From assembly GCA_013178285.1 (NCBI GenBank), contig JABLXD010000001.1, positions 1 through 64,000 on the forward strand: a DNA stretch of 64,000 nucleotides, given 5' to 3'. The notes below the pieces were generated by a model. That model saw nothing but the letters and a program-made list of their open reading frames with translations, ran no database searches and was not told the origin of the DNA. Positions 35,919 to 44,438 of this stretch are shown one piece after another. This DNA comes from Methanofastidiosum sp. Its GTDB lineage: Archaea > Methanobacteriota_B > Thermococci > Methanofastidiosales > Methanofastidiosaceae. Made by a program: the position numbers and the translations under genes. Numbering within the stretch: the stretch's first letter is position 1; each line of letters begins with the position of its first letter.

Positions 35919-35942
35919 ACAAAGTAATGTAACAAAGGTATA
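35919..35942 (-). promoter_or_regulatory. shared upstream element of the 26-36 kb envelope genes (copy 6)
   Basis: Two direct ACAAAG copies 13 bp apart (35919 and 35932), the second continuing into GTATA. The flanking GGCATTATG and TATA-like CTTTATAGATA (minus strand, about 35886-35896) closely resemble the promoter of the ABC operon at 33061-33123. It lies upstream of the S-layer-like gene. Confidence 0.55.
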
Positions 35943-35968
35943 CCAAGAAACGTGTTAAAATAAAAATA

Positions 35969-36448
35969 TTATTTTATAATTAAAACTGGGATCTTAGAGT
36001 TCTTGACAACTATTGAGGCAACCTTGCCCAATGCGTCCTTATGCGACCTGGAGAATCCGTATTGGCCCATAACAATCAACTCATATTTACCGTCCTCTGC
36101 CTCTTTCAAGATTTCCTCTGAGGGAGTTCCGGTTCTTGCCTTAGTTTTTGGTTCAAATCCAAACTTCATTAAAAGCTTGTATGCATTCTCTAGTATCTTT
36201 ACACTGACATCAACTGATTTTAGATTCTTTAATTCCTCCACTGTTTCTACATTTTTGAGTTCAACTTCTTTTAACTTCCTAACTTCTTCATCGAACTTTC
36301 TTTCATAGAACTTAAACTCTTCATGCACATGAGGCATGACATAAAGAACCACTATCTCATGATCTCCTGAACTACAGAATAGCTGGGCGCTGTAAGCCAG
36401 AGTTGTGTCTGAATAAAAAGACCCATCTGTACATATCAAAATCTTCAT
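35969..36448 (-). CDS. universal stress protein (UspA family)
   Basis: 159 residues. KILICTDGSFYSDTTLAYSAQL opens the fold, and GQYGFSRSHKDALGKVASIVVKNSKIPVLII is the C-terminal G-x2-G-x9-G-x(S/T) ATP-binding pattern, here with GKVAS. An insertion of charged helix (about 45-85) is longer than in minimal Usp proteins. It is read 10 bp after the antiporter gene and probably modulates it or responds to the same stress. Confidence 0.9.
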   Translation of the reverse strand: MKILICTDGSFYSDTTLAYSAQLFCSSGDHEIVVLYVMPHVHEEFKFYERKFDEEVRKLKEVELKNVETVEELKNLKSVDVSVKILENAYKLLMKFGFEPKTKARTGTPSEEILKEAEDGKYELIVMGQYGFSRSHKDALGKVASIVVKNSKIPVLIIK

Positions 36449-36458
36449 ATTATCACCG

Positions 36459-37886
36459 TCACATATATGGTATTAAAAATATCAGTATTATGTTAGCAAT
36501 CAATGTAGATATACCCCCTACCGCAAGCCCTATCCACAGCCATTTCAAAAAACTCATCCGGTATTTCTTCCTTTTTTCAAGTATACCTAAGGCAACTATG
36601 TTTGCCGTGCTTCCTATCATAGTTATGTTACCGCCATAGCATCCACCAAACAGCAAAGCCCACCAAAGTGGAAATGTATTAATTCCAAGAGCTTTGAAGC
36701 TATCTACAACTGGGATCAAAGCTGCAACTAACACAACGTTATCCAAAACACTTGAGCCAAGTGATGCTATCCATAAGACTATAGTTGTAAGTATGGGAAG
36801 GCTCCCTGCAACTCCCGCCACAGCCTGTGCCAAGACATCAGTTGCCCCCGTGAATTTCAAAGTACCAACCTTTGCAAAAAGCATCATGAAAAACACTAGG
36901 GTCCACCAGTCAACGTCTTTCTCAATATAATCTCTTGCTTTATTCCTCTTCCAGAGCATCACAAGGCTTGCCCCAAGTAATGAAGATACCAAAAGCAAAG
37001 TATTGTAAGGAAGGTCAAATAGTGTTTCTAATCTTCTGTGCATGGCAATAACTGCAATTGTAAAGATAAATATCCCCACCCCGATTTTAAAATCACGTTT
37101 GTTAGGGACAAACTCCCACTCGTCTTGGAAAGCCAATCTTTCAGTTGATCTAATCTTTAATCTTATTTTAGATTTAAAGAGGGAGATATCATTCCTGTAC
37201 CAGAAGAGGACGATTCCTATAGTAGCTATCAAAGATACCATTGCCACGGGAAATGCCCATACTATAAAGTCCTCAAATGACAGCTCACCCCTCATTGCTA
37301 TCAATATCCCAATGGGATTGCCCAAGACGGTCCCTGAGCTCCCTATATTAGTTGCCAAAACACACGAAATAACATAAGGCACAGGATTGACATCAAAATA
37401 ATCTGTTATTTCCAATAACACTGCAGTAATGAAGATAATTGAAGTTACCTCATCTATCGCCATAGCAAGGAATGCTGAGAGTATACAAAAAACAATGAGG
37501 AGTAGATGAGCTTCAAAGTTTGTAATTTTTATTATCTTAATCATCAACCATCTGAAAAATCCAACTTCCTTTAGCATCCCAACGACCGTCATCATACCGA
37601 CAAGGAATAAAATGACTTCAAGTGATGCAAACTCAATTAAATGGGGTATGTCAAGCGTCTTCGTCAATAACAAAGTAATTATCCCCATAAATGCTATGGC
37701 AACTCTAAATCCCCAAAAAAGCAGTGTGCCAACAACAGTTGCTGCGAGTATTGAGGAGGCTATGACCTGGTTCTGCTTGAGTCCTGCATAATCCAGTAAA
37801 ACTCCAATCGTTATAGTTATGAAAACAAGTATAAACGCATCTCTTTTGATATTAACATTTCCGCTCCCTTCGTATTCATCTGCCAT
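36459..37886 (-). CDS. ion transporter of the ArsB/NhaD (citrate transporter-like) superfamily
   Basis: 475 residues with about 11-12 hydrophobic helices. ALGSSVLDNVVLVAALIPVV in the C-terminal half and GSSGTVLGNPIGILIAMRG in the first half are the re-entrant-loop regions of the two inverted repeats, as in NhaD Na+/H+ antiporters and ArsB. The substrate cannot be told from sequence alone; Na+/H+ exchange is the most likely. It is cotranscribed with UspA. Confidence 0.83.
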   Translation of the reverse strand: MADEYEGSGNVNIKRDAFILVFITITIGVLLDYAGLKQNQVIASSILAATVVGTLLFWGFRVAIAFMGIITLLLTKTLDIPHLIEFASLEVILFLVGMMTVVGMLKEVGFFRWLMIKIIKITNFEAHLLLIVFCILSAFLAMAIDEVTSIIFITAVLLEITDYFDVNPVPYVISCVLATNIGSSGTVLGNPIGILIAMRGELSFEDFIVWAFPVAMVSLIATIGIVLFWYRNDISLFKSKIRLKIRSTERLAFQDEWEFVPNKRDFKIGVGIFIFTIAVIAMHRRLETLFDLPYNTLLLVSSLLGASLVMLWKRNKARDYIEKDVDWWTLVFFMMLFAKVGTLKFTGATDVLAQAVAGVAGSLPILTTIVLWIASLGSSVLDNVVLVAALIPVVDSFKALGINTFPLWWALLFGGCYGGNITMIGSTANIVALGILEKRKKYRMSFLKWLWIGLAVGGISTLIANIILIFLIPYM

Positions 37887-38006
37887 AGATTTTCACCATA
37901 AATAAGGATATTTGGAATTATGAGAATTTAAGCTTATCGGTATTTGACGAGAAGTAAAATCGATTAAAGAAGAAAATAAGTTTAGAAAAGAAAATTAAAT
38001 TAAAAT

Positions 38007-38798
38007 TTATTTCCAGAGCCATCCTAGAATTCCTTTATTATTTATTTCTTGATCTGCTAAAGTTTTAAGCCTCAATTGTTCCTGTTCTATGTTTTGAATC
38101 TGTTCCTGGAGTATAACTTTTGTTTGTGGGTCAAAGTCACTTTCTAAAATAAGTCTATTTAGCTCCCTGATCCTTTCTTCATTCCTTATTGTCTCCTGCG
38201 CTATAAGGGCTGCAGATTCACTATCCCCGCCCACAAAGAATTTGACAAATCCACTTCTACTTCTGATCTGTTCTTCTGCCCTAGTTGTAATCTCCAAAGA
38301 ATTTTTAATTTCGTTTGAGATATTAGAAATTTCTCCCTGGTTTTTGCCAAACATTGTAGCAGTTGCCCCCATTGTCTCAACTGCAATTTGGGCCATTACT
38401 TGATTTTGAGAAGAGTAACCTTGAGTAGAGTTTGCTTCTTGAGTTTTTTGCTGAACGATCTCCCTTACCTGTTGTTCCTTGTTTGAAGTTACTTGGTTTT
38501 GATTCTGGATATTTTGAGTTGTTCCTGAAACGTTGCCTTCCTGCTGATTAATTTGAGTTTGCTGTTGAGTCTGTATGTTCGAAGCGTTTCCTTGATTTGA
38601 CGTTTGCTGCTGAACATTCACTTGGTTTGCGTTTTGTGTTGGGGTGATATCTTTATTGCTAGCATTTGTAATATTTTTGGGTGTCGTATTAGAATCAGGT
38701 CCATTTTGATTTTGTTGCCCTTGATTGTTTGGTGCTGCTGCAATATAAGTTGAAGTAAAAAGAAATAAAATAATAAGAAAAATAAAGAGTTTTTTCAT
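38007..38798 (-). CDS. secreted Gln/Asn-rich protein with helical C-terminus
   Basis: 263 residues. The signal peptide LFIFLIILFLFTSTYIAAA is followed by about 95 residues of Q/N/T-rich low complexity without charge, then a helical region (about 115-255) rich in E, Q, I and R, ending NKGILGWLWK. No family recognised. It starts 11 bp after the gene at 38809, so the two form an operon. Possibly a surface or matrix protein. Confidence 0.7.
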   Translation of the reverse strand: MKKLFIFLIILFLFTSTYIAAAPNNQGQQNQNGPDSNTTPKNITNASNKDITPTQNANQVNVQQQTSNQGNASNIQTQQQTQINQQEGNVSGTTQNIQNQNQVTSNKEQQVREIVQQKTQEANSTQGYSSQNQVMAQIAVETMGATATMFGKNQGEISNISNEIKNSLEITTRAEEQIRSRSGFVKFFVGGDSESAALIAQETIRNEERIRELNRLILESDFDPQTKVILQEQIQNIEQEQLRLKTLADQEINNKGILGWLWK

Positions 38799-38808
38799 TT
38801 AATCCTCC

Positions 38809-39639
38809 TTATTTCTTGCCTCCGCCACCGCCATTGCCGCCACTGTTTCCATTGCCATTTCCGCCTGCATTGCTTGAGTTACTCTTAGAGCTGTTGCCTT
38901 TTTCGTCATTGTTCTTGTTACTGTTGTTAGAGTTATTGGTTTTATCTTCCTTCTTGTCTTGGATCATTTCTTTGATTCTTTCTCTTTCTTCAAGTTTTTC
39001 CTGTAACTTAAGCTCATTCTGTTCCTTTAGCTGTGTCCTTGTGGCATCCTTTTCCAAGTATCTCTCAGTTGCCCTAAGTCTTGCTTCAAGTGAGGTCAAC
39101 AATCCAAATGCCCTTCCAGTGTATCCGTCTTCTATTGCTAGCGATATCTTGTCAAGTGTCTTTGATATCTGGCTCAAGTGAGAGTAAACTGACTGGGGTA
39201 GATCAAAACTGTCTATGTAGTAAGATGTTCCATCAACGTCAGTGAAGTAGTACCCATCTTCCTTTTCTTCAAAGTAGAATTCGTATTCACCAAGAGTGTA
39301 CATTCCTTCTTCAGGTGTTTCTTCTTCAGTTGTTGTCTCTTCGCCAGTTTCTTCCCCTGTTGGTTCTTCAGACGGTGGTTCCTCGCCGACTTCTTCTTCA
39401 GTTTCTGGTGTTACGCCGTATAGAACAAATATTTGTTCTATGGTCTCGTAAAATTCATTTGCTTTTTCAGTGAATTTTTCATCGATGACAGAGGGTTCAG
39501 AAGTTACATCTTCGATCTCTTCTGCCTCTTCAAATGCTACATTGCTGATATCTTCAATCGTACTTTCGGCCAGTGCCGGAGCTATAACGCTTAATAGGAG
39601 ACCTATTCCTATTAATAAGGCAATATTTGTAGTTTTCAT
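38809..39639 (-). CDS. secreted low-complexity protein: acidic, coiled-coil, Gly/Asn/Ser tail
   Basis: 276 residues. The signal peptide is LLIGIGLLLSVIAPALAES. Then come an acidic helix, an E/T/P-rich stretch (about 80-112), a small beta segment (YTLGEYEFYFEEKEDGYYFTD), a coiled-coil (about 155-232, SLEARLRATERYLEK...KLEERERIKEM), and a tail of N, S, G and K ending GGGGGKK. No family recognised. It is the first gene of a two-gene operon whose promoter region holds the decamer repeats at 39701-39790; a TATA-like CTTTAAATACTT (minus strand) lies at about 39662-39673. Confidence 0.72.
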   Translation of the reverse strand: MKTTNIALLIGIGLLLSVIAPALAESTIEDISNVAFEEAEEIEDVTSEPSVIDEKFTEKANEFYETIEQIFVLYGVTPETEEEVGEEPPSEEPTGEETGEETTTEEETPEEGMYTLGEYEFYFEEKEDGYYFTDVDGTSYYIDSFDLPQSVYSHLSQISKTLDKISLAIEDGYTGRAFGLLTSLEARLRATERYLEKDATRTQLKEQNELKLQEKLEERERIKEMIQDKKEDKTNNSNNSNKNNDEKGNSSKSNSSNAGGNGNGNSGGNGGGGGKK

Positions 39640-39700
39640 GCAAAAAATAGTTTTTTTTCAAGTATTTAAAGCTTTCTGTGCCTTTATTTCAAAATTAAAG

Positions 39701-39790
39701 CTTTATAATAGTTCATAATAGTTTTTAATCGTTCTTTATTGTTTATTTTGTTTTTTAATTGTTCATAATAGTTTATTTTAGTTTTTAGAA
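39701..39790. repeat. nine tandem ~10-bp repeats, helically phased
   Basis: Nine consecutive decamers on the plus strand, eight of nine starting GTT or CTT: CTTTATAATA, GTTCATAATA, GTTTTTAATC, GTTCTTTATT, GTTTATTTTG, TTTTTTAATT, GTTCATAATA, GTTTATTTTA, GTTTTTAGAA. The period of exactly 10 keeps every repeat on one face of the helix and also phases the T-runs, which favours intrinsic bending. The array lies about 30 bp upstream of the TATA-like box of the operon at 39639(-). Confidence 0.75.
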
Positions 39791-39889
39791 TTTAATTAAA
39801 ACTTATTAAATAGATTAAGACATAAATATGATTCAATATGTAAAAATACGTTAAAATTAAGAGTATATAGAAAAGAGAATAAAAAAGAT

Positions 39890-40393
39890 TTATTTTTTCT
39901 TACCAAAGCCTAGTATCTTCATGAATGCAGACATTGGTGAAGCTTTTGGAGTTATTGTTATTGTTACTGTATCTCCACAGTCTTCCTCGTCACTTGTAAA
40001 ACTAATTGTCCCAGGTTGGGTTCCTCTAAACGTCCAAGTTATCCATTTAATTCTTGGATCTGTTGGATTTGGAATAAATCCTGATTGTATTAGATTCCAA
40101 TTTTCATCAAAATATTCTACATTTATCAACTCGAGAGGCCCTATTTGATAAGGAAGTCCACCATTGGCCACAATACCAGTTACAATGTTATTGATTGTTT
40201 TATCGCCAATATTGACATCACTCGTAGCTTCTAGAAGTAAAGATATTGTTAAGGTATCCCCTACATGGGCTGAAGTTCTACTAATTCTGTAGTAGTCATC
40301 ACAAGAATAACTTACTCCGGCCATAGTCTGTGCTACTCCAAACACACTTGCTACAAAGAGCAAACTTATTACAATAGCAAATATTTTCTTCAT
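39890..40393 (-). CDS. secreted Ig-like protein with the array's C-terminal tail
   Basis: 167 residues. A signal peptide (KIFAIVISLLFVASVFGVAQTMAG) and one beta-sandwich-like domain (SAHVGDTLTISLLLEATSDVNIG ... WTFRGTQPGTISFTSDEEDCGDTVTITI) with two conserved cysteines. It ends SPMSAFMKILGFGKKK, a variant of the tail shared with seven other proteins in this array. GGTGAT before the ATG at 40393 sets the start. No lipobox. The closest sibling in architecture is the protein at 50751. Confidence 0.7.
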   Translation of the reverse strand: MKKIFAIVISLLFVASVFGVAQTMAGVSYSCDDYYRISRTSAHVGDTLTISLLLEATSDVNIGDKTINNIVTGIVANGGLPYQIGPLELINVEYFDENWNLIQSGFIPNPTDPRIKWITWTFRGTQPGTISFTSDEEDCGDTVTITITPKASPMSAFMKILGFGKKK

Positions 40394-40475
40394 AATTATC
40401 ACCTTTAAGCTATATTTTTTTACGGCAATTGGCTATATAAATATTTGCTTTTAATGTTTGATAATTAAAAAATTA

Positions 40476-40509
40476 ATTAAAATAAACTAATAAGAAAAGA
40501 AAATTAAAT
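40476..40509 (-). terminator. pyrimidine-rich T-tract downstream of the gene at 40510
   Basis: The minus strand reads TTTAATTTTCTTTTCTTATT just after the stop codon. Similar T/C-rich tracts follow other genes of the array (for example before 38007, 39890, 42827, 47171 and 49547). Archaeal RNA polymerase terminates at oligo-T tracts, so each array gene probably ends its own transcript. Confidence 0.45.
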
Positions 40510-41673
40510 TTATGGTATTGCAAAATCAATCTGTATTGTGTCAAATGTCCCATTTGGCGATAGAGCCAACATAGTCACCTTGTAGGTACCAGAGGGTACA
40601 TTTGGCCCAACTGTAAATGTTGCCTCGTAGTTTGCTATGTTATGTGCTTTTATCTTCTGGCCATTTGGAGATATATCGACTGTGACACCTACTGGAAGGC
40701 CCACAAATTTTACCATGGCATTTCCTTGTGTGAAGAAGCCCCTGTTTTCTATCTGGATTGTTGTCTTCTGAGTTCCAGGAGCTGCATTAAAGGCAGATAC
40801 AATCTTGCCGTCCTTAATTATTGTAGATCCGCCTACTATAGAAAATCCTTCTATATCGACCTTTGGATAGAGGATAGCTGCAGGCATAGATTTTTGTCTG
40901 CACTCATAGCAACATTTTCTTTCTAAGACTATCCCAAATCCATCTTGATCGAAATCTCCATCTGCAGTTATAGTTATGCTTGAGGGTAGACCTACTATAG
41001 TATTCATTTGACTATCTGGTTGGTCGCGGAAGTATACCCAAATATATTGCCCAAAATAATCTGATGAGGACATAAGAGTTGAAAATGGAAGCCCATTGAC
41101 ATATATTGTTCCTGAGCCCGAAAAATATAGCTTAAGATTATACTCCTCGCGCGCAATTTGGCAGACATAATTGTTTGGGATTGTACAGCCAAGAGCTATC
41201 TCAGAGTTACAATCACTCTCTGCAGGGCAATTACTTTCATCTATGCACTGAATGAAGCCAGAAAAGAGTTGTGACGCAGGCCCAGCCACGCTGCACCTTG
41301 GAACTGGGATTGATTGCCCAATAGTTATCGGTTTAGGAGAAGCGATTGTGGCTGCAAGTCTACAATATTCTCCACCTATATAAGGGGACTTTTCATACAT
41401 CCTACACTCTTCCAGACACTCTTCGCAGTCTTCACAGTCATCTTGACAATCCTCACAGTCATCTTGACAGTAAGCATTGCACCCTTCTCGCTGTATTAAT
41501 TGTGATGTGCTAATACAGTAGTTATAATCCTCTTCATCAAAATAAGGTTCATAAATAACATATTCCCATTTAAATCCTTCTAGATGGTCATCATATATTG
41601 TTACTTGAGAGCATCCTGCAAATAATGAAATTAAAATAAGTCCAGATAATAACAACACCATTTGTTTTTTCAT
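40510..41673 (-). CDS. surface lipoprotein, Cys-rich N-terminus and NEW3/Ig-like C-terminus (paralogue A)
   Basis: 387 residues. Lipobox SLFAGCSQ near residue 20. A cysteine cluster with a doubled CQDDCEDC unit follows (about 70-95), then a middle beta domain and CCYECRQKS(M/I)PAAILYP. The C-terminal Ig-like domain (QIENRGFFTQGNAMVKFVGLP ... VPSGTYKVTMLALSPNGTFD) resembles NEW3 or CARDB folds. The protein at 42827 is a full-length paralogue. It lacks the LP..ILKIL tail found in non-lipoprotein neighbours. Confidence 0.75.
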   Translation of the reverse strand: MKKQMVLLLSGLILISLFAGCSQVTIYDDHLEGFKWEYVIYEPYFDEEDYNYCISTSQLIQREGCNAYCQDDCEDCQDDCEDCEECLEECRMYEKSPYIGGEYCRLAATIASPKPITIGQSIPVPRCSVAGPASQLFSGFIQCIDESNCPAESDCNSEIALGCTIPNNYVCQIAREEYNLKLYFSGSGTIYVNGLPFSTLMSSSDYFGQYIWVYFRDQPDSQMNTIVGLPSSITITADGDFDQDGFGIVLERKCCYECRQKSMPAAILYPKVDIEGFSIVGGSTIIKDGKIVSAFNAAPGTQKTTIQIENRGFFTQGNAMVKFVGLPVGVTVDISPNGQKIKAHNIANYEATFTVGPNVPSGTYKVTMLALSPNGTFDTIQIDFAIP

Positions 41674-41774
41674 AGTTATCACTATTAATGTTTTACAATA
41701 ATAGTATTCATTACTATATAAAGTTTTCGGTAATCATTGTTTGATAACGAGAAAAGATAGAAAGAAGAAAAAAA

Positions 41775-42710
41775 TTAATTTTTGTTTTTCTTTAGGATCT
41801 CTAGGATCTTCATTATAGGTATCGATCCAGTGGGTCCTCTGTTTGATGCGTAGTGGAATCCCATATCAACTGTGCCTTTGTCCCATTTTTCATCCGTTCT
41901 AGTTGTAAGTCCGTTGTATAAGTCTAGGGCTGTTGACTGGGCAGAGCCAGAATCGACACAGGGGCTAGAGTATTCAAGGTAGTAATCTCCAAGCCTTCCA
42001 GTTACAAACTTTGGGTCACTTGAGATTGAGCCTAGCCCCATAGAATCCTCATAGTTTCCTACGGTGTTATCAAATGCATTACAGTAGTCTGTTATAACTC
42101 TTTCAGAAAACCCATAATTACTGTTGCCATAGGCAATACAGTTTATAGAATTGGCTTGAGTGTCCTGCTCATAGAATCCGTCGTAGCCGTTTTTGGCAGA
42201 GGTGCAGTTAATAAAAGTGCCCTCCATAATAGAATTAAATCCGGTACCTCCATTGTCATATGCCAAGCAGTTCTTTGCCATACCCCTGTCACCTATATCA
42301 AATCCAATATTTCCATTGTTATATGCTATGCAGTTTTCTAATGTATTGTCCGCATATAAATCAAATCCAGAACGATTTTGTGGCGCATTCCTAATTGTGA
42401 TGTTTTTGATTGTTATGTATCTTGCATTCCCTCCCTCAAGGCCATTGCCTGCTGAAGAAGCATCAATTATAGTATTGAAAGGGCTATCCCCAATAATTGT
42501 GATATTGTCATTATTGATGGTAATGTTATCAAGAGGATAATAAGTACCAGCATGTATGTATATCGTGTCGCCAGCGCCAGCACCTTCTATTATTGACTCA
42601 ATATCATCGCCAGGATAGATATGATGAGTTGCTCCAAGAATAGGATTTACCATAATCAAAATAGAAAGCAATAACAATCCGGATATTATTAAAGAGGTTA
42701 ATTTTTTCAT
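41775..42710 (-). CDS. secreted right-handed beta-helix protein with C-terminal tail
   Basis: 311 residues. The signal peptide is LTSLIISGLLLLSILIMVNPILGA. YPGDDIESIIEGAGAGDTIYIHAGTYYPLDNITI is the typical opening of pectate-lyase-like parallel beta-helices, followed by rungs such as NCIAYNNGNIGFDIGDRG, NCLAYDNGGTGF and NCTSAKNGYDGFYEQ. It ends GSIPIMKILEILKKNKN. The paralogue at 51304 shares the opening, the rungs and the DKGTIDMGFHYASN closing segment. Probable carbohydrate or surface interaction; no catalytic residues identified. GGTGAT precedes the ATG. Confidence 0.82.
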   Translation of the reverse strand: MKKLTSLIISGLLLLSILIMVNPILGATHHIYPGDDIESIIEGAGAGDTIYIHAGTYYPLDNITINNDNITIIGDSPFNTIIDASSAGNGLEGGNARYITIKNITIRNAPQNRSGFDLYADNTLENCIAYNNGNIGFDIGDRGMAKNCLAYDNGGTGFNSIMEGTFINCTSAKNGYDGFYEQDTQANSINCIAYGNSNYGFSERVITDYCNAFDNTVGNYEDSMGLGSISSDPKFVTGRLGDYYLEYSSPCVDSGSAQSTALDLYNGLTTRTDEKWDKGTVDMGFHYASNRGPTGSIPIMKILEILKKNKN

Positions 42711-42826
42711 TATAATCACCATTATCAGATATCAATAATAATTATCAATAGTATTTAAGTGTTACTATTTGAAAAATCACTGATTAAAGGATTAAAGAAA
42801 ATATCTAAAAAAGAGAAAAATTAAAT

Positions 42827-43840
42827 TTATGGAACAACTATCTCAATGACAATCCTATCAAATGTCCCGTTCAGTGAAAAGGCAGTCATTACAACTGGGT
42901 ATCTGCCTGAGGGAACATTTGGATCAACGGTGAATGTTGCTTTGTAAGTTCCGATCTTGTGGGCTTTTATCTTCTGTACTCCAGGATCTAGGTCAAGAGT
43001 TATTCCTTGAGGCAGTCCATCAACTCTGACCCGGACATCATTTTGAGTAAAGAATCCCCTGTTCTCAATCTGTATCTCTGTCTGCTGAGCGCCGGGCGAT
43101 ATGTTAAAGCTTGATATGGTCTTTCCATCTTGAATAATTGTATCTCCGCCAACTATCTGGAAGGCCTCGATGTCAACATTTGGATAGAGGATTGCTGCAG
43201 GTATAGATTTTTGTCTGCACTCATAGCAACATACACTTGAAAACTTTACACCGGCAATTCCTAATTCATCACCTGTAATTGTTACAGATGAGGGTATGCC
43301 CACAATTGAATTTGGAGTGACATCTGGGCCCTCCTCAGGCCTATCTAAAAATGTAACAGTTAAACTGCCAGGTACTACAAAGGGCGTTCCATTTACATAT
43401 ACAGTCCCAGAATAGAATATTTCAAGTTTATAAGATTCACCAACAACTTGGCACCTATAGTTACTTGGCAAAAGGAAATTTGAGCATGGCGTACCGTTGC
43501 ATTCCTTCCCAGGTGTGCAGCCTGTGTAGTCAGTGCATGTTGATGTATTTTTAAAATCCTCCCTAGCGTTATTTGGATTGCACCTTGGAACAGAGAAGGT
43601 GTAAGGTAAAGTCACTTGTTTAGTTATTGCAATAGTGCATGAAGTTTCACAATCTGGATTTTGAGTTGAGCCACATTGGGCCATACAATTTTGATCTAAG
43701 ACAAGTTCATAAATAATTGGTCTAGTCTGACACCCTTCAACATGATCTGGATATATGTTAACATATGATGTTTCTAAACAACCACTCAAAAGCGAGATGG
43801 CAAAGATCCCAATAATTAATAAAGAAATTGATCTTTTCAT
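42827..43840 (-). CDS. surface lipoprotein, NEW3/Ig-like C-terminus (paralogue B)
   Basis: 337 residues. Lipobox ISLLSGCLET near residue 20. It parallels the protein at 40510 through NIYPDHVEG, CRQKSIPAAILYPNVDIEAFQIVGG, and QIENRGFFTQNDVRVRVDGLPQGI to the end, but lacks the doubled CQDDCEDC block. It ends IVIEIVVP, with no tail. The two probably arose by duplication around the beta-helix gene that lies between them. GGTGATTATC precedes the ATG. Confidence 0.75.
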   Translation of the reverse strand: MKRSISLLIIGIFAISLLSGCLETSYVNIYPDHVEGCQTRPIIYELVLDQNCMAQCGSTQNPDCETSCTIAITKQVTLPYTFSVPRCNPNNAREDFKNTSTCTDYTGCTPGKECNGTPCSNFLLPSNYRCQVVGESYKLEIFYSGTVYVNGTPFVVPGSLTVTFLDRPEEGPDVTPNSIVGIPSSVTITGDELGIAGVKFSSVCCYECRQKSIPAAILYPNVDIEAFQIVGGDTIIQDGKTISSFNISPGAQQTEIQIENRGFFTQNDVRVRVDGLPQGITLDLDPGVQKIKAHKIGTYKATFTVDPNVPSGRYPVVMTAFSLNGTFDRIVIEIVVP

Positions 43841-43889
43841 GATAATCACCATTATAATTACAGATATTTAAAATATAAACTATTTAAAG

Positions 43890-43916
43890 TTAATTCCTAA
43901 AGCTTGTAACTGATGC
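43890..43916 (+). repeat. partial copy C of the UPF0210 gene 3' end
   Basis: 27 bp, TTAATTCCTAAAGCTTGTAA then CTGATGC, matching the first 27 bp of the unit at 45459 with one mismatch. It lies directly downstream of the VapC-like gene. Beyond it the sequence diverges, although a second GATGCCG occurs a few bases on. Confidence 0.75.
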
Positions 43917-43943
43917 TAGATGCCGTGGAAAAATAATCAGGAT

Positions 43944-44438
43944 TCAAGGCCTAAAGATATTCAAAAAATTCACTCTATTGAAATCACTGTCATTTGTTGC
44001 TATATTCTCAATATTATATAATTTGCAAGTTGCTACATTAATAGCATCATTTGGGAGAAGGGAGTATTTAGAAATAAAATATTTGATATCTGCTTCTGGT
44101 CTATATTCTAAGAATTTTATATTCTCAAGTGACAAGATCTCTTCTACGACCTCAATTGAAATTTCACTCAAAATCTCGGGTTTATCTTTAATAAGTTTAG
44201 GAACATCCTTTATCGAGATATTATATTTTTCACTTATTTTTACCCTTAGATAGTTGAAATATGTTTCAGAAATAACAATTGAGTTAATGAATCCAATAAG
44301 TTTCTTTTCATCTATCCTTTTAAAAAATAATTTGACATTGTTATAATACTCTTCACGTTTCAAAAGAAAGTAAGTAAACATATTAGAATCTATAAAAATT
44401 CTTGAGCCATCTGGGAGGCTAGAAATGTTATTCAACAT
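43944..44438 (-). CDS. PIN-domain protein, VapC-like toxin
   Basis: 164 residues. PIN-fold acidic residues can be placed: FIDSN (Asp, about 17), ISETYFN (Glu, about 61), LLPNDAINVAT (Asp, about 133) and ATNDSDF (about 152). PIN toxins cleave RNA when their antitoxin is lost. It overlaps the small gene upstream by 11 bp, the usual antitoxin-toxin arrangement. It is flanked by copies C and B of the UPF0210 3' end. Confidence 0.82.
   Translation of the reverse strand: MLNNISSLPDGSRIFIDSNMFTYFLLKREEYYNNVKLFFKRIDEKKLIGFINSIVISETYFNYLRVKISEKYNISIKDVPKLIKDKPEILSEISIEVVEEILSLENIKFLEYRPEADIKYFISKYSLLPNDAINVATCKLYNIENIATNDSDFNRVNFLNIFRP

Noticed and set aside
39701-39790. Decamer array as a possible CRISPR
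   Set aside because: The period is 10 bp with no unique spacers; CRISPR repeats are 24 bp or more with spacers of similar size.
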